Positions 7,294 to 16,182 of a DNA stretch of 22,908 nucleotides are shown here, piece after piece. The number at the start of each line of letters is the position of its first letter. Position 1 is the stretch's first letter. Below the pieces are notes generated by a model. The model did not search any database. It saw only the letters and a list, made by a program, of their open reading frames with translations, and was not told the DNA's origin. The DNA comes from Alcaligenaceae bacterium. Lineage in GTDB: Bacteria > Pseudomonadota > Gammaproteobacteria > Burkholderiales > Burkholderiaceae_B. The position numbers and the translations under genes are program-made. The stretch is from positions 1 to 22,908 of the forward strand of contig JAJUJN010000002.1 of NCBI GenBank assembly GCA_029265335.1, given 5' to 3'.

Positions 7294-7545
7294 ATGTCAG
7301 AAGTTTCCCCAGCCGTCGTTACCGAAACCGACGACGCCCGCGGCACCGGCACCGTAAAATGGTTTAATGATGCCAAAGGATTTGGCTTCATCACCCCCGA
7401 CGACGGGGGCGAAGATCTTTTCGCTCATTTTTCCTCAATACAAATGACCGGTTTCAAAACACTCAAGGAAGGCCAGCGAGTCGCCTACGAGGTGATCCAA
7501 GGCCCCAAGGGCAAACAGGCGCTCAATATCACGGCTTCAGTATGA
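7294..7545 (+). CDS. Cold-shock protein, CspA family
   Basis: This 83-residue protein is a single cold-shock domain that binds single-stranded RNA and DNA and loosens mRNA structure. It begins with about 15 extra acidic or polar residues. Then come [19 protein letters not shown], with KGFGFI (RNP1), and [10 protein letters not shown] (RNP2), ending in [10 protein letters not shown]. Typical CspA proteins are 66-70 residues, so the N-terminal extension is the unusual part. The start ATG is preceded by AAAAGGCAAGCT. The stop overlaps the ATG of the following DUF192 gene in ATGA, suggesting translational coupling. A candidate promoter and leader hairpin lie upstream. Confidence 0.93.
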   Translation: MSEVSPAVVTETDDARGTGTVKWFNDAKGFGFITPDDGGEDLFAHFSSIQMTGFKTLKEGQRVAYEVIQGPKGKQALNITASV

Positions 7546-8057
7546 GGCCATTCTCCGTTGGGCCGTTGTTCGGGCCTGAGGCCCGAGGCCAAGCGGGGCC
7601 TGAACCCGGGCTGCTCAAGCGATTGCTTGGCTCTTTACTGCTTCAGCTGGGGCTGTTGGGCGTCGCGTGGGCACAACCCCAAGCCACCCTCCCGGTCACC
7701 CAATTGTCGGCGGGTCTCTACGTGATACACGCCGAGGTAGCCTCCACTCCAGCGCAACTGCAGCGCGGGCTGATGTTTCGTGAATCGTTGGGCCCTCAGC
7801 ATGGCATGCTGTTCCACTTCGGCCAGCGCACTCGCCATTGCATGTGGATGCTCAATACGCTCATTCCGCTATCGGTGGCCTTCCTGCGCTACGACGGCAC
7901 CATCACCAATATCGAAGACATGGCCCCGCACACCCGTAACGGGCACTGCGCCACCGAGCCCGTGCAATTCGCGCTCGAAATGGAGCAAGGCTGGTTCGAA
8001 CAGCGTGGCATCGAGGCGGGTGATCGCATCCGCGGCCTGCCCCCAACCACGCCATAA
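7542..8057 (+). CDS. Secreted DUF192 domain protein
   Basis: The product is 171 residues. After a 25-residue polar leader, residues 26-44 form a hydrophobic signal segment ending AWA, a likely signal peptidase I site before Gln45. The DUF192 core follows: [12 protein letters not shown] (72-83), GMLFHF (88-93), [16 protein letters not shown] (100-115) and the closing GDRIRG. The function of DUF192 is unknown; many members are exported. Its ATG overlaps the csp stop (ATGA), and no independent ribosome binding site is clear, so it probably depends on csp translation. The long leader before the signal segment is unusual, and a downstream alternative start would shorten it. Confidence 0.88.
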   Translation: MRPFSVGPLFGPEARGQAGPEPGLLKRLLGSLLLQLGLLGVAWAQPQATLPVTQLSAGLYVIHAEVASTPAQLQRGLMFRESLGPQHGMLFHFGQRTRHCMWMLNTLIPLSVAFLRYDGTITNIEDMAPHTRNGHCATEPVQFALEMEQGWFEQRGIEAGDRIRGLPPTTP

Positions 8058-8089
8058 CAGCAGCCGCCCCGCGGATGACCGGGGGAGAC

Positions 8090-8104
8090 TGGGGCGAAGC
8101 CCCA
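8090..8104. terminator. Short GC hairpin between converging genes
   Basis: TGGGGC (8090-8095), GAA and GCCCCA (8099-8104) form a 6-bp stem with a 3-base loop between the DUF192 stop and the xseA stop. There is no T run on either side. It may serve both genes as a weak terminator. Confidence 0.35.
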
Positions 8105-8106
8105 CC

Positions 8107-9462
8107 TCACGCGCTCCGCGTAGACTTCACTTCCGCCTGCGCAGCCCCTTCAGCCAGATCCACCCGGATAGCTTGACCCACTTGCAGGTCGGTTGCCCGC
8201 CGAACCACTTTGCCCTCGGCATCGCGAACGATGGCATAGCCGCGGGCCAAAGTTTGTTCCGGCCCGAGGGCCGCCAATTGTGCAGCCAGGGTGTTCACTC
8301 GTTCACGACGGTTGTCGCTTCGGCGCAGCTGAGCTTGCTGTAGTCTGCTCGCGAGTCGGTCAACGTCGATTTGCGCCTGCCTCAATGCACGCACCGGAAT
8401 CAGACGCCGCAGATCAATGCGCCCCAACCTTTGGGCCACCTGAGCCAGTTGCCACTGTTGCGCCCGACGCAGCCGATGCGTGAGGTTCTGCAGACGCTCT
8501 TGTTGCCTTTGCAGGCGCTCACTGGGAGACACAAGACGCAGTGCCGCACGATCGAGCCTTTGCGCGAAGCGAGCCAAATGCCGGTCATGCCCGGTTTGCA
8601 GATCGACGGCCGCGCGGCGCAATTGCGCGAAATGCTCGTCGCGCGCCACGCAGGCCAGCTCGGCCGCAGCGGTGGGCGTAGGCGCCCGCACATCGGCCAC
8701 CAGATCGGCAATGGTGAAATCGCTCTCGTGCCCCACTCCGCAGACGACGGGCAACGAGCTCACCACGATCGCGCGGGCCAGGCCCTCGTGATTGAAAGCC
8801 CAGAGGTCTTCGATACTGCCGCCGCCCCGCACCAGCAAAATCACGTCGGCCACCGCCGAGCGTTGCGCGGCCGACAGGGCCGCTATCAACTGCGCCGGAG
8901 CCTCCGCGCCCTGTACAGAGGCGGGAAAGATCGTGACGGGGATATGCGGCGCTCGGCGCGCCAAGGTGGAGAGCACATCACGCAGGGCTGCGGCGCGCAA
9001 CGACGTCACCACGGCGATGCCGCGCGGCATCGCCGGCGGCTGACGCTTGCGCTCCATGGCCGTGAGCCCTTCGTCGGTGAGGCGTTGCTTAAGGCGCAGG
9101 AAGGCTTCAAAAAGGCTCCCCTGCCCCCCTCGCCTCATCTGCTGCACTTGCAGCTGAAAATCACCGCGCGGCTCGTAGAGACCAACCCGTGCCCGCACTT
9201 CGACTTCGTCGCCAACTTTGGGCACGAAGCCCACGTGTGCAGCACGACCGCGAAACATCACCGCACGCACGGCGGCGGCGTCGTCTTTCAATGAAAAATA
9301 CCAATGCCCGGAAGCCGCTCTCACAAAGTTCGAGACTTCGCCGCGCACCCAAAGGAGGCCAAACCCATGCTCCAGCACCTCGGCCACCGCGCGATTGAGC
9401 TGACGAACCGCAAGGACAGTTTCAGCGCCAGATTCTGCGCCTGTAGGGCTCATAGGGTGCAT
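8107..9462 (-). CDS. xseA: Exodeoxyribonuclease VII large subunit
   Basis: XseA is the catalytic subunit of exonuclease VII, which degrades single-stranded DNA from both ends together with XseB. From ATG 9462 the product is 451 residues, close to the usual 440-460; GGAG lies 5 bases upstream. An ATG at 9453 is also possible, and one at 9495 gives a longer unlikely start. The N-terminal OB domain contains VLAVRQLN, LLWVRGEVSNF and GHWYFSLKD. The catalytic domain has AVVTSLRAAALRDVLSTLARR, VRGGGSIEDLWAFNHE and GVGHESDFTIADLVADVRAPTPTAAAE. A long Arg/Gln/Leu-rich coiled-coil stretch follows, then the C-terminal ARGYAIV motif. The small subunit gene is not in the window, and the gene diverges from exbB. 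Confidence 0.96.
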   Translation of the reverse strand: MHPMSPTGAESGAETVLAVRQLNRAVAEVLEHGFGLLWVRGEVSNFVRAASGHWYFSLKDDAAAVRAVMFRGRAAHVGFVPKVGDEVEVRARVGLYEPRGDFQLQVQQMRRGGQGSLFEAFLRLKQRLTDEGLTAMERKRQPPAMPRGIAVVTSLRAAALRDVLSTLARRAPHIPVTIFPASVQGAEAPAQLIAALSAAQRSAVADVILLVRGGGSIEDLWAFNHEGLARAIVVSSLPVVCGVGHESDFTIADLVADVRAPTPTAAAELACVARDEHFAQLRRAAVDLQTGHDRHLARFAQRLDRAALRLVSPSERLQRQQERLQNLTHRLRRAQQWQLAQVAQRLGRIDLRRLIPVRALRQAQIDVDRLASRLQQAQLRRSDNRRERVNTLAAQLAALGPEQTLARGYAIVRDAEGKVVRRATDLQVGQAIRVDLAEGAAQAEVKSTRSA

Positions 9463-9489
9463 GCCAGCTCCGTCAGGACCAAGACCTGT

Positions 9490-9532
9490 CCACAAGAATG
9501 AGACGAGGATGTCAAGTCACCCACAAGGATGA
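9490..9532. repeat. Direct repeat CCACAAGRATGA, two copies, period 31
   Basis: CCACAAGAATGA at 9490-9501 and CCACAAGGATGA at 9521-9532 match at 11 of 12 bases. Between and around them ATGTCA (9509-9514) and TGACAT (9530-9535) form an inverted repeat. The minus strand also carries a perfect TTGACA at 9510-9515, a possible xseA -35 box, but no good -10 follows. The cluster looks regulatory for xseA, though the factor is unknown. Confidence 0.45.
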
Positions 9533-9600
9533 CATAGGCGGGAAGCCAAGCAAGATCGTCGCAAACCATTGATTTCATTGAATGTTTTTACATAAGCTTA

Positions 9601-9621
9601 GCTGCCTTAAAAAAAGGCAGC
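9601..9621. other. Perfect 8-bp inverted repeat with A-rich loop
   Basis: GCTGCCTT (9601-9608) and AAGGCAGC (9614-9621) flank five A residues. It is a strong dyad in the xseA-exbB gap. Neither strand has a T run after the stem, so a terminator role is doubtful; it may be a leader hairpin or operator. Confidence 0.5.
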
Positions 9622-9669
9622 CAGCGCGAGCAACGTAAGCCCTTGGGAAGCCTCGAGTTAAGCACAGAG

Positions 9670-9692
9670 TTATCCACAGATTTTGTGGATAG
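9670..9692. promoter_or_regulatory. Inverted pair of DnaA-box-like sites upstream of exbB
   Basis: TTATCCACA at 9670-9678 is a perfect DnaA box. On the other strand CTATCCACA (9684-9692) matches at 8 of 9. Together they form TATCCACA-N5-TGTGGATA, an 8-bp dyad, about 53 bp before the exbB start. A TACACT at 9713-9718 could be the exbB -10. DnaA binding is an inference from the match to the consensus. Confidence 0.5.
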
Positions 9693-9744
9693 CAGCCAAC
9701 TGCGCATGCAGCTACACTGCGGGCTTCGTTTTCAGGCACCTATC

Positions 9745-10371
9745 ATGCTCGATATTATCCATGCCGCCGGCTGGCCTATCTGGCCATTGTTGGCCACATC
9801 GATCCTCGCGGTGGCTCTCGTTATTGAACGCGGCTTGAGCCTGCGCCGCAGCCGGGTGATGCCACGCGAGCTGCTGGCCGAAGCCCAGAGCCTCGCTCGC
9901 AGGCCCGAATTGGGCGCAGACCTTCTGGACCGACTCGATCAGCACTCACCTCTTGGCCAGATTCTGGCCACAGGGCTTCGCTTCCGCCACCGGCCACGTG
10001 CCGAGGCAGTTGCCGCTCTCGAGGATACCGGACGCCGCGTTGCCCACGAACTGGGTCGCTACCTTGGGGGCTTGGGCACCATTGCCGCAGTGGCCCCGCT
10101 CATGGGCTTGTTCGGCACCGTTATCGGCATGATCGAGATCTTCGCGGCTTGGTCGCCCACGGGCAGCGATCCGGCGCAATTGGCGCGCGGCATTTCCATC
10201 GCCCTGTATAACACTGCCTTGGGTATTCTTATCGCTATCCCGGCGGTCATCTTTCAACGCTGGTACCGCTCGCGGGTGAACGATTACGTCATGGAGATGG
10301 AAAGCATGGCCAGCCGACTGTTGAATGCGTTACCCGGGCCGCGTAGTACCAACCCCCGAGACAGCTACTGA
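9745..10371 (+). CDS. exbB: MotA/TolQ/ExbB proton channel family protein
   Basis: The product is 208 residues from an ATG at 9745. ExbB/TolQ proteins form the pentameric inner-membrane stator that uses proton flow to drive TonB or Tol partners. Three membrane segments are visible: about 9-28, 107-135 and 149-173. The conserved APLMGLFGTVIGMIEIF lies at 117-133, and the ALYNTALGILIAIPAVIF helix follows. A large cytoplasmic loop sits between helices 1 and 2. A start 34 codons earlier would read through the DnaA-box dyad and lacks family similarity. The stop overlaps the exbD start by one base (TGATG). With no tonB or tolA here, ExbB or TolQ use is uncertain; placement before lpxK fits the pair found in other Burkholderiales. 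Confidence 0.9.
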   Translation: MLDIIHAAGWPIWPLLATSILAVALVIERGLSLRRSRVMPRELLAEAQSLARRPELGADLLDRLDQHSPLGQILATGLRFRHRPRAEAVAALEDTGRRVAHELGRYLGGLGTIAAVAPLMGLFGTVIGMIEIFAAWSPTGSDPAQLARGISIALYNTALGILIAIPAVIFQRWYRSRVNDYVMEMESMASRLLNALPGPRSTNPRDSY

Positions 10372-10790
10372 TGCGCTTTGTCCGCCAAACCCATCACGAG
10401 GAGCCGGAGATCAATCTGGTTCCGTTGATTGATGTCTTGCTGGTGATGCTGATTTTTCTCACGGCCACCACCACCTTCACCCGCGTCAGCGCCTTGGCCG
10501 TAGAGTTGCCCGCCAGCGCCAGCGTGGCGGCCACACCCCCTGCCGAGTTGGCCGTCGAAATCGACGCTCAAGGCCAGCTGGCCGTGGCTGGGCGTCCGCT
10601 TGCCGGTAGCCAGACCACCCTCGATGCCGCCCTTCGCCTCGCCACTCGCAGTTTCGACGAACCGCCACTGCTGGTGATCTATGCCGACGCACAGGCTCAG
10701 CACCAAGTGGTGATCGATGTCATGCAAGCATCAAGCCGCGTGGGTCTGGAGCGCGTGAGCTTCGCGGCTCGGCAACCCCAGAACCCCTGA
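10371..10790 (+). CDS. exbD: ExbD/TolR family biopolymer transport protein
   Basis: This 139-residue protein has the ExbD plan: a short cytoplasmic N-terminus, one membrane helix at about 16-35 and a periplasmic domain. The helix holds NLVPLIDVLLVMLIFLTA, with Asp21 at the position of the proton-carrying aspartate. The periplasmic part ends with VVIDVMQASSRVGLERVSFA, the usual C-terminal helix and strand. Its start overlaps the exbB stop by one base, so the two are translated together in matched amounts. The lpxK start follows 6 bp after its stop. Confidence 0.93.
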   Translation: MRFVRQTHHEEPEINLVPLIDVLLVMLIFLTATTTFTRVSALAVELPASASVAATPPAELAVEIDAQGQLAVAGRPLAGSQTTLDAALRLATRSFDEPPLLVIYADAQAQHQVVIDVMQASSRVGLERVSFAARQPQNP

Positions 10791-10796
10791 GTCGAC

Positions 10797-11936
10797 ATGG
10801 TTCGCCCCAACTCCCAGTCCACCCAACTTCGCTTCACCCACTGGTTGCATCGACACTGGCAAACCCGAGGTTGGTTGAGCCAGCTGCTGCTACCGCTCGC
10901 CTGGCTCAACCGTGGCGTGCAGCGCTTGCGCCGTACGGCATACCAACGCCAATGGCTGCGCACGCACTGGGCACAGGTTCCTGTGGTGGTGGTAGGCAAC
11001 ATTTATGTCGGGGGCACCGGCAAAACACCCACGCTGATAGCGCTGGTGCAAGCCCTGCGCACGCTGGGTTGGCGCCCAGGCGTGATCAGCCGAGGCTATG
11101 GCGCTAAAGCGGGAGCGGTCGATGAGCCCAAAATTGGAACGGGGCGGCTGGCTGCCGAAGAATTCGGCGACGAGCCCGCGCTGATCGCCCTGGCCACCGG
11201 CGTGCCAGTGGCCGTGCATCGCCGCCGGGCCCGAGCGGCCGCGGCCTTGTGCCTCGCTCATCCTGAAGTCGATGTGATCCTGGCCGACGACGGGCTGCAG
11301 CATCTGGCCCTGGGCCGCGATGTGGAGCTGGTGGTGCAGGACGAACGCGGTGTCGGCAACGGTCGTCTCCTGCCGGCTGGCCCCTTGCGCGAACCCCCGG
11401 AGCGGTTACAGAAGGTGGCGGCCATCGTCAACCATCAAAGCACACCCGCCAAGCCTCATGCACCGAGTGCAAGCGTATCGTCGGCGACGGCAGCGGCCGA
11501 ATCTCCGCACGGCGTGCGTCGGGTCAACATGCACCTGGCGCCCGGCCAGGCAGTGCGCTTGCACGACGGTCATCAACTCGAGTTGGCAGCATTGGCGGCA
11601 AACGCCTCTCGCATCATCGCCATTGCGGGTATCGGCCAACCTCAGCGTTTCTTTGGCATGTTGCGAACCCTCGGCTTACCTCTCGCGTCTACCGTCGCGC
11701 TGGCCGATCATGCGCCCATCCCGGCCCAGCTACTCGGCGAGCTTGAGGCCGATATCATTCTGATCACCGACAAAGACGCCGTAAAATGCGAAAGGCTGAA
11801 CGACCGTCGCCTGTGGCGTGTGCCTGTCACGGCCCAATTCGACGACCCCAATTTTGTGAACTGGCTGGATGCACGTCTGCGGGCGGCACCACCCACCCCT
11901 AACTCGCCGGTGTCCCATGGATCCACGTTTGCTTGA
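10797..11936 (+). CDS. lpxK: Tetraacyldisaccharide 4'-kinase (lipid A synthesis)
   Basis: LpxK phosphorylates the 4' position of the tetraacyldisaccharide 1-phosphate to make lipid IVA at the inner membrane. The N-terminal membrane-associating helix (about 24-42) precedes the P-loop [12 protein letters not shown] at 67-78. GVISRGYG is at 95-102 and the catalytic-region motif DDGLQH at 164-169. [11 protein letters not shown] follows near 190 and ITDKDAVKC near 320. At 379 residues it is longer than the usual 320-345. The extra length comes from a low-complexity Ala/Ser/Pro insert at about 212-232 and a C-terminal tail that overlaps the next gene by 20 bp. It sits 6 bp after exbD. Confidence 0.95.
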   Translation: MVRPNSQSTQLRFTHWLHRHWQTRGWLSQLLLPLAWLNRGVQRLRRTAYQRQWLRTHWAQVPVVVVGNIYVGGTGKTPTLIALVQALRTLGWRPGVISRGYGAKAGAVDEPKIGTGRLAAEEFGDEPALIALATGVPVAVHRRRARAAAALCLAHPEVDVILADDGLQHLALGRDVELVVQDERGVGNGRLLPAGPLREPPERLQKVAAIVNHQSTPAKPHAPSASVSSATAAAESPHGVRRVNMHLAPGQAVRLHDGHQLELAALAANASRIIAIAGIGQPQRFFGMLRTLGLPLASTVALADHAPIPAQLLGELEADIILITDKDAVKCERLNDRRLWRVPVTAQFDDPNFVNWLDARLRAAPPTPNSPVSHGSTFA

Positions 11937-12117
11937 CATCCTCGTTTGCCCCATCTGCAAGGGCAAATTGCGCTTCGAGCGCCAAAACCAGGAGCTCGTC
12001 TGCCAAGCCGATCACCTGGCGTATCCGGTGCGCGATGGTATTCCGATCATGCTGGAATCGGCCGCCCGCGATCTCGACGACCCGGTTATCACCAACGACG
12101 ACATTCCCACGCCATGA
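11917..12117 (+). CDS. Trm112/YcaR family small protein
   Basis: The 66-residue product starts [18 protein letters not shown] and continues with [20 protein letters not shown]. This is the Trm112/YcaR family, usually about 60 residues and commonly found between lpxK and kdsB. One CPIC pair is present and a third Cys follows. Eukaryotic Trm112 activates methyltransferases; the bacterial role is not settled. The start overlaps the lpxK 3' end by 20 bp in another frame, and the stop overlaps the kdsB start (ATGA), so it is translationally coupled on both sides. Confidence 0.92.
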   Translation: MDPRLLDILVCPICKGKLRFERQNQELVCQADHLAYPVRDGIPIMLESAARDLDDPVITNDDIPTP

Positions 12118-12893
12118 CCGAGGTCGCGACCGGTTGGCGAGTGGTGATTCCCGCACGCGCCGCCTCCACCCGCTTGCCCAATAAGGCCCTGGCCAACCTG
12201 GCAGGCCGACCCATGGTGGTTCGGGTTGCCGAACAAGCCCGCGCCAGTGGTGCGGTACACGTCTGCGTAGCCACCGACAGCACCGACATCGCCGAGGCTG
12301 TGCAGCATCATGGCTTTGAGGCTGAACTGACGCGCACCGACCACCCCAGTGGTACCGATCGACTGGCGGAAGTGTGCCAACGGCACGGCTGGCCCGACGA
12401 CGACATCATCGTGAACGTCCAGGGCGACGAGCCGCTGATCGAACCGCAACTGATTGCCGCTGTCGCTCAATGTCTGCAACGTCATCCCGATGCCGCAGCC
12501 GCCACCGCGGCATGCCCCATCAGCGATTACGACACCCTGGTAGACCCGGCAGCCGTGAAAGTGGTCTGCGATGCACAGGCCCGAGCCCTGTACTTTTCGC
12601 GGGCACCCATCCCCTGGGCACGAGATCATCTGGCCGAACACCCGCACACCCTTCCCCCCAACTTGCCGGCGCGTCTGCATATTGGTATTTACGCTTACCG
12701 GGCGGGCTTTTTGCGCAGCTTCCCCCTCTTGCCTCGAGGTCGCCTGGAGGCCATTGAATCGCTGGAACAGTTACGGCTGCTTGAGCACGGCCACACCATC
12801 GTGGTGCACGACAGCCCGTGGCCGCCCGCGCGCGGTGTCGATACCCCGGAGGATCTGGAACGCGTACGGGCCGTTTTTCAACAGCGCGAGTGA
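12114..12893 (+). CDS. kdsB: 3-deoxy-manno-octulosonate cytidylyltransferase
   Basis: KdsB makes CMP-Kdo from CTP and Kdo for attachment to lipid A, so it works directly downstream of the LpxK product. The protein is 259 residues against a usual 245-260. The nucleotide-binding [15 protein letters not shown] is at 12-26, [12 protein letters not shown] at 75-86 and [10 protein letters not shown] at 100-109. [12 protein letters not shown] and HIGIYAYR follow, and the C-terminal [11 protein letters not shown] and [11 protein letters not shown] close the family pattern. It starts in the ATGA overlap with the Trm112-like gene. A start further upstream would lie inside that gene and is not conserved. 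Confidence 0.96.
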   Translation: MTEVATGWRVVIPARAASTRLPNKALANLAGRPMVVRVAEQARASGAVHVCVATDSTDIAEAVQHHGFEAELTRTDHPSGTDRLAEVCQRHGWPDDDIIVNVQGDEPLIEPQLIAAVAQCLQRHPDAAAATAACPISDYDTLVDPAAVKVVCDAQARALYFSRAPIPWARDHLAEHPHTLPPNLPARLHIGIYAYRAGFLRSFPLLPRGRLEAIESLEQLRLLEHGHTIVVHDSPWPPARGVDTPEDLERVRAVFQQRE

Positions 12894-12965
12894 ACTCAGG
12901 CACCTCCGTGCGGCCATTCGGCATTTGACCGATCCCCGCCGCTCGTGCAATGCTTAACGGTTTGA

Positions 12966-13742
<777 letters not shown>

Positions 13743-13781
13743 ACCCCCCAAGTCATCAGTCACCCACTACAAGGAAACTTC

Positions 13782-14540
13782 ATGGATATCGCCAACAAGG
13801 TTTTCATCGTTACCGGCGGTGCCTCTGGCCTGGGCGCCGGCACCGTACGCATGCTCAGCGAGAACGGCGCGAAAGTTGTCATCGCCGACATTCAAGATGA
13901 GCTCGGCCAGGCGCTGGCGAGCGAGCTCAATCAGGTATTCGTGCATTGCGACGTCACCGCCGAGGCAGACGCCCAAGCGGTGGTGGCCAAGGCGCGCGAG
14001 CTGGGTCCTGTCTTCGGCCTGGTGAACTGTGCCGGTATCGCTACCGCACACCGCACCGTGGGCAAGAGCGGCCCGCACCCCTTCGACCTCTTCCAGAAAA
14101 CCATCATGGTGAACCTGGTAGGCACCTTCAATATGATTCGCCTGGCCGCGGCCGCCATGGGCGAGAACGAGCCCGAGCCCACCGGCGAGCGCGGCGTGCT
14201 CATCAATACTGCATCGGTAGCCGCCTACGACGGCCAGATCGGCCAGGCTGCCTATTCGGCCTCAAAAGGGGGTGTGGTGGGCATGACCTTGCCGATCGCT
14301 CGCGATCTCGCCAAGGTCGGTATCCGCTGTGTCACCATCGCTCCCGGCATCTTCCGCACGCCCATGATGGACAGCATGCCCCAAGAGGTTCAGGATTCCC
14401 TCGCTGCCAGCATTCCTTTCCCCTCTCGCTTGGGCACGCCCCACGACTACGCCAAGCTGGTGAACCAGATCATCACCAACGAAATGCTCAATGGCGAAAC
14501 CATCCGTCTCGATGGCGCCATTCGCATGGCACCCAAGTAA
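13782..14540 (+). CDS. Short-chain dehydrogenase, 3-hydroxyacyl-CoA dehydrogenase type 2-like
   Basis: The 252-residue protein is a classical SDR closest by eye to HSD17B10-type 3-hydroxyacyl-CoA or 2-methyl-3-hydroxybutyryl-CoA dehydrogenases. TGGASGLG at 11-18 binds the cofactor, and Asp36 after the second strand favours NAD+. NCAG is at 82-85, and the catalytic residues are Ser145, Tyr158 and Lys162 (YSASK). The long insert with [20 protein letters not shown] and [19 protein letters not shown] is characteristic of the HSD17B10 type. AAGGA lies 6 bases before the start. It follows adk by 39 bp in the same direction; the link looks positional rather than functional. Confidence 0.9.
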   Translation: MDIANKVFIVTGGASGLGAGTVRMLSENGAKVVIADIQDELGQALASELNQVFVHCDVTAEADAQAVVAKARELGPVFGLVNCAGIATAHRTVGKSGPHPFDLFQKTIMVNLVGTFNMIRLAAAAMGENEPEPTGERGVLINTASVAAYDGQIGQAAYSASKGGVVGMTLPIARDLAKVGIRCVTIAPGIFRTPMMDSMPQEVQDSLAASIPFPSRLGTPHDYAKLVNQIITNEMLNGETIRLDGAIRMAPK

Positions 14541-14628
14541 GGAAGGACATGCCGGCTGCCGGCCGTGCCGTTACGGCCCCTGAGGTGCGCCAGCACTGTG
14601 CGATCCGGGGCCGGTCCACGCCTTCGTC

Positions 14629-16182
14629 ATGAGTTTGCTGCGTTCCTCGGCCACGATCAGCGGCCTTACCCTTTTGTCGCGCATCACCGGTCTGGTGCGC
14701 GACATTCTTATTGCTCGCGCCTTTGGCGCCGGGCCTCTCACCGACGCCTTCTGGGTGGCGTTTCGAATCCCCAATCTGTTGCGCCGGCTGTTTGCCGAAG
14801 GCGCTTTCGCCCAGGCCTTCGTACCCATCTTGGGCGCCGTCCGGCACGATCACGGCGATGACGGAGTACGCCCTCTGCTCGATCGAGTTGCCCTGCTGCT
14901 CACTCTGGCCCTCATGGCGGTCACTCTGATCGGGATCGTGGCGGCGCCTGTGGTGGTGACCCTGGTCGGCAGCGGGCTGCGCGACAGCGCCCGCGCCGAC
15001 GACTTCGCGGCCGCGGTATGGATGACGCGCGTGATGTTCCCCTACATCGTTTGCATGTCGCTCATCGCCTTTGCCTCGGGCGTGCTGAACACCTGGCAGC
15101 GCTTCGCCGTGCCCGCGTTTACCCCCGTTTTGCTGAATCTCGCCATGATCGGCGCCAGCATCGGGCTCGTGGCGTATTTCGATCCGCCCATCTACGCGCT
15201 GGCCGTAGGCGTGATGATCGGCGGCCTGGCGCAGTTGGCCGTGCAATGGGCCGCCTTGCGGCGTCTGGGGCTCACACCGCGCTGGAACCTCCAAGTGGGC
15301 ACCGCCTGGCGCGACCCCACCGTACAACGCATCCTGCGTCAGATGGTGCCGGCCACAATCGGCGTGTCGGTAGCGCAGATTTCCATCATCATCAACACCA
15401 ACATCGCCACCTGGCTCACGCCGGGCAGTGTCACCTGGCTCTCGTTCGCTGATCGACTGATGGAGTTTCCCACCGCTTTGCTGGGCGTGGCCTTGGGCAC
15501 CGTTCTGCTGCCCAGCCTGTCGCGCGCCTTTGCCGCGGAAGACACCCGGGGTTACAGCCATCTGCTCGACTGGGGGCTGCGCCTCATGTTGCTCACCGGC
15601 CTACCCGCTGCACTCGGTCTGGCCTTGCTGGCTGACGGCCTGGTGGCAACGCTTTTTCATTACGGGGCTTTTGTGGCTTCAGATGTGTCGGCTACCCAGA
15701 CCGCCGTCATGGCTTATGCCGTAGGGCTGGTAGGTTTGCTCAGTGTGAAGATTCTCGCACCGGGCTTTTACGGCCGGCAGGATATCCGCACCCCGGTGCG
15801 CATCGCCATTGGGGTTTTGGTGATCACGCAATGTCTTAACCTAGTGCTGGTGCCTGCATTAGGACACAACGGTCTGGCGCTCTCGATCGGTCTGGCAGCA
15901 TGCGTCAACGCTCTGCTGCTGCTGCGCGGGCTGCTGCAACGTGGCATCTATCAGCCGGGCGCCGGCTGGCTCATATTTACCTTGCGCATGATCGCGGGCT
16001 TGCTCGTGATGGGCGTAGGTTTGTGGTGGCTGGATGGACGTATCGATTGGCTCGCTCTACAGGCTCAGCCGCTCTGGCGGGCAGCAGTGCTGCTGGCGGT
16101 GGTTGGCGCTGCCGCCGCCCTTTACTTTGCCACGCTGTTTGCCTCAGGTTTGCGAGTGCGCCATCTCAGGCGACAGGCCTGA
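14629..16182 (+). CDS. murJ: Lipid II flippase MurJ
   Basis: MurJ moves lipid-linked peptidoglycan precursors across the inner membrane. The 517-residue protein has the expected length and a highly hydrophobic pattern consistent with 14 helices. The N-terminus LLSRITGLVRDILIARAFGAGPLTDAFWVAFRIPNLLRRLFAEGAFAQAFVP is the family signature. TPVLLNLAMI, GVSVAQISIIINTNIAT and MEFPTALLGVALGTVLLPSLS appear later, and APGFYGRQDIRTPVRI is near residue 378. No strong ribosome binding site precedes the ATG. It begins 88 bp after the SDR gene, and its last 39 bases overlap the converging DUF2244 gene. Confidence 0.96.
   Translation: MSLLRSSATISGLTLLSRITGLVRDILIARAFGAGPLTDAFWVAFRIPNLLRRLFAEGAFAQAFVPILGAVRHDHGDDGVRPLLDRVALLLTLALMAVTLIGIVAAPVVVTLVGSGLRDSARADDFAAAVWMTRVMFPYIVCMSLIAFASGVLNTWQRFAVPAFTPVLLNLAMIGASIGLVAYFDPPIYALAVGVMIGGLAQLAVQWAALRRLGLTPRWNLQVGTAWRDPTVQRILRQMVPATIGVSVAQISIIINTNIATWLTPGSVTWLSFADRLMEFPTALLGVALGTVLLPSLSRAFAAEDTRGYSHLLDWGLRLMLLTGLPAALGLALLADGLVATLFHYGAFVASDVSATQTAVMAYAVGLVGLLSVKILAPGFYGRQDIRTPVRIAIGVLVITQCLNLVLVPALGHNGLALSIGLAACVNALLLLRGLLQRGIYQPGAGWLIFTLRMIAGLLVMGVGLWWLDGRIDWLALQAQPLWRAAVLLAVVGAAAALYFATLFASGLRVRHLRRQA

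Noticed and set aside
7163..7357. 64-codon plus-strand frame over the csp leader
   Set aside because: It starts on a non-ATG codon within the candidate promoter, overlaps csp in another frame and has no family signal.
9601..9621. Hairpin considered as a terminator for xseA or exbB
   Set aside because: It is upstream of both genes and neither strand has a T run after the stem, so it was kept only as an unassigned inverted repeat.
14561..14578. GGCCGT-N6-ACGGCC hairpin between the SDR gene and murJ
   Set aside because: The stem is only 6 bp in a GC-rich region with no T tail, so a terminator call is not supported.
14488..15561. 357-codon minus-strand frame across the SDR-murJ junction
   Set aside because: It is Gly/Gln/His/Arg rich, has no recognisable domain, and overlaps two clear genes.
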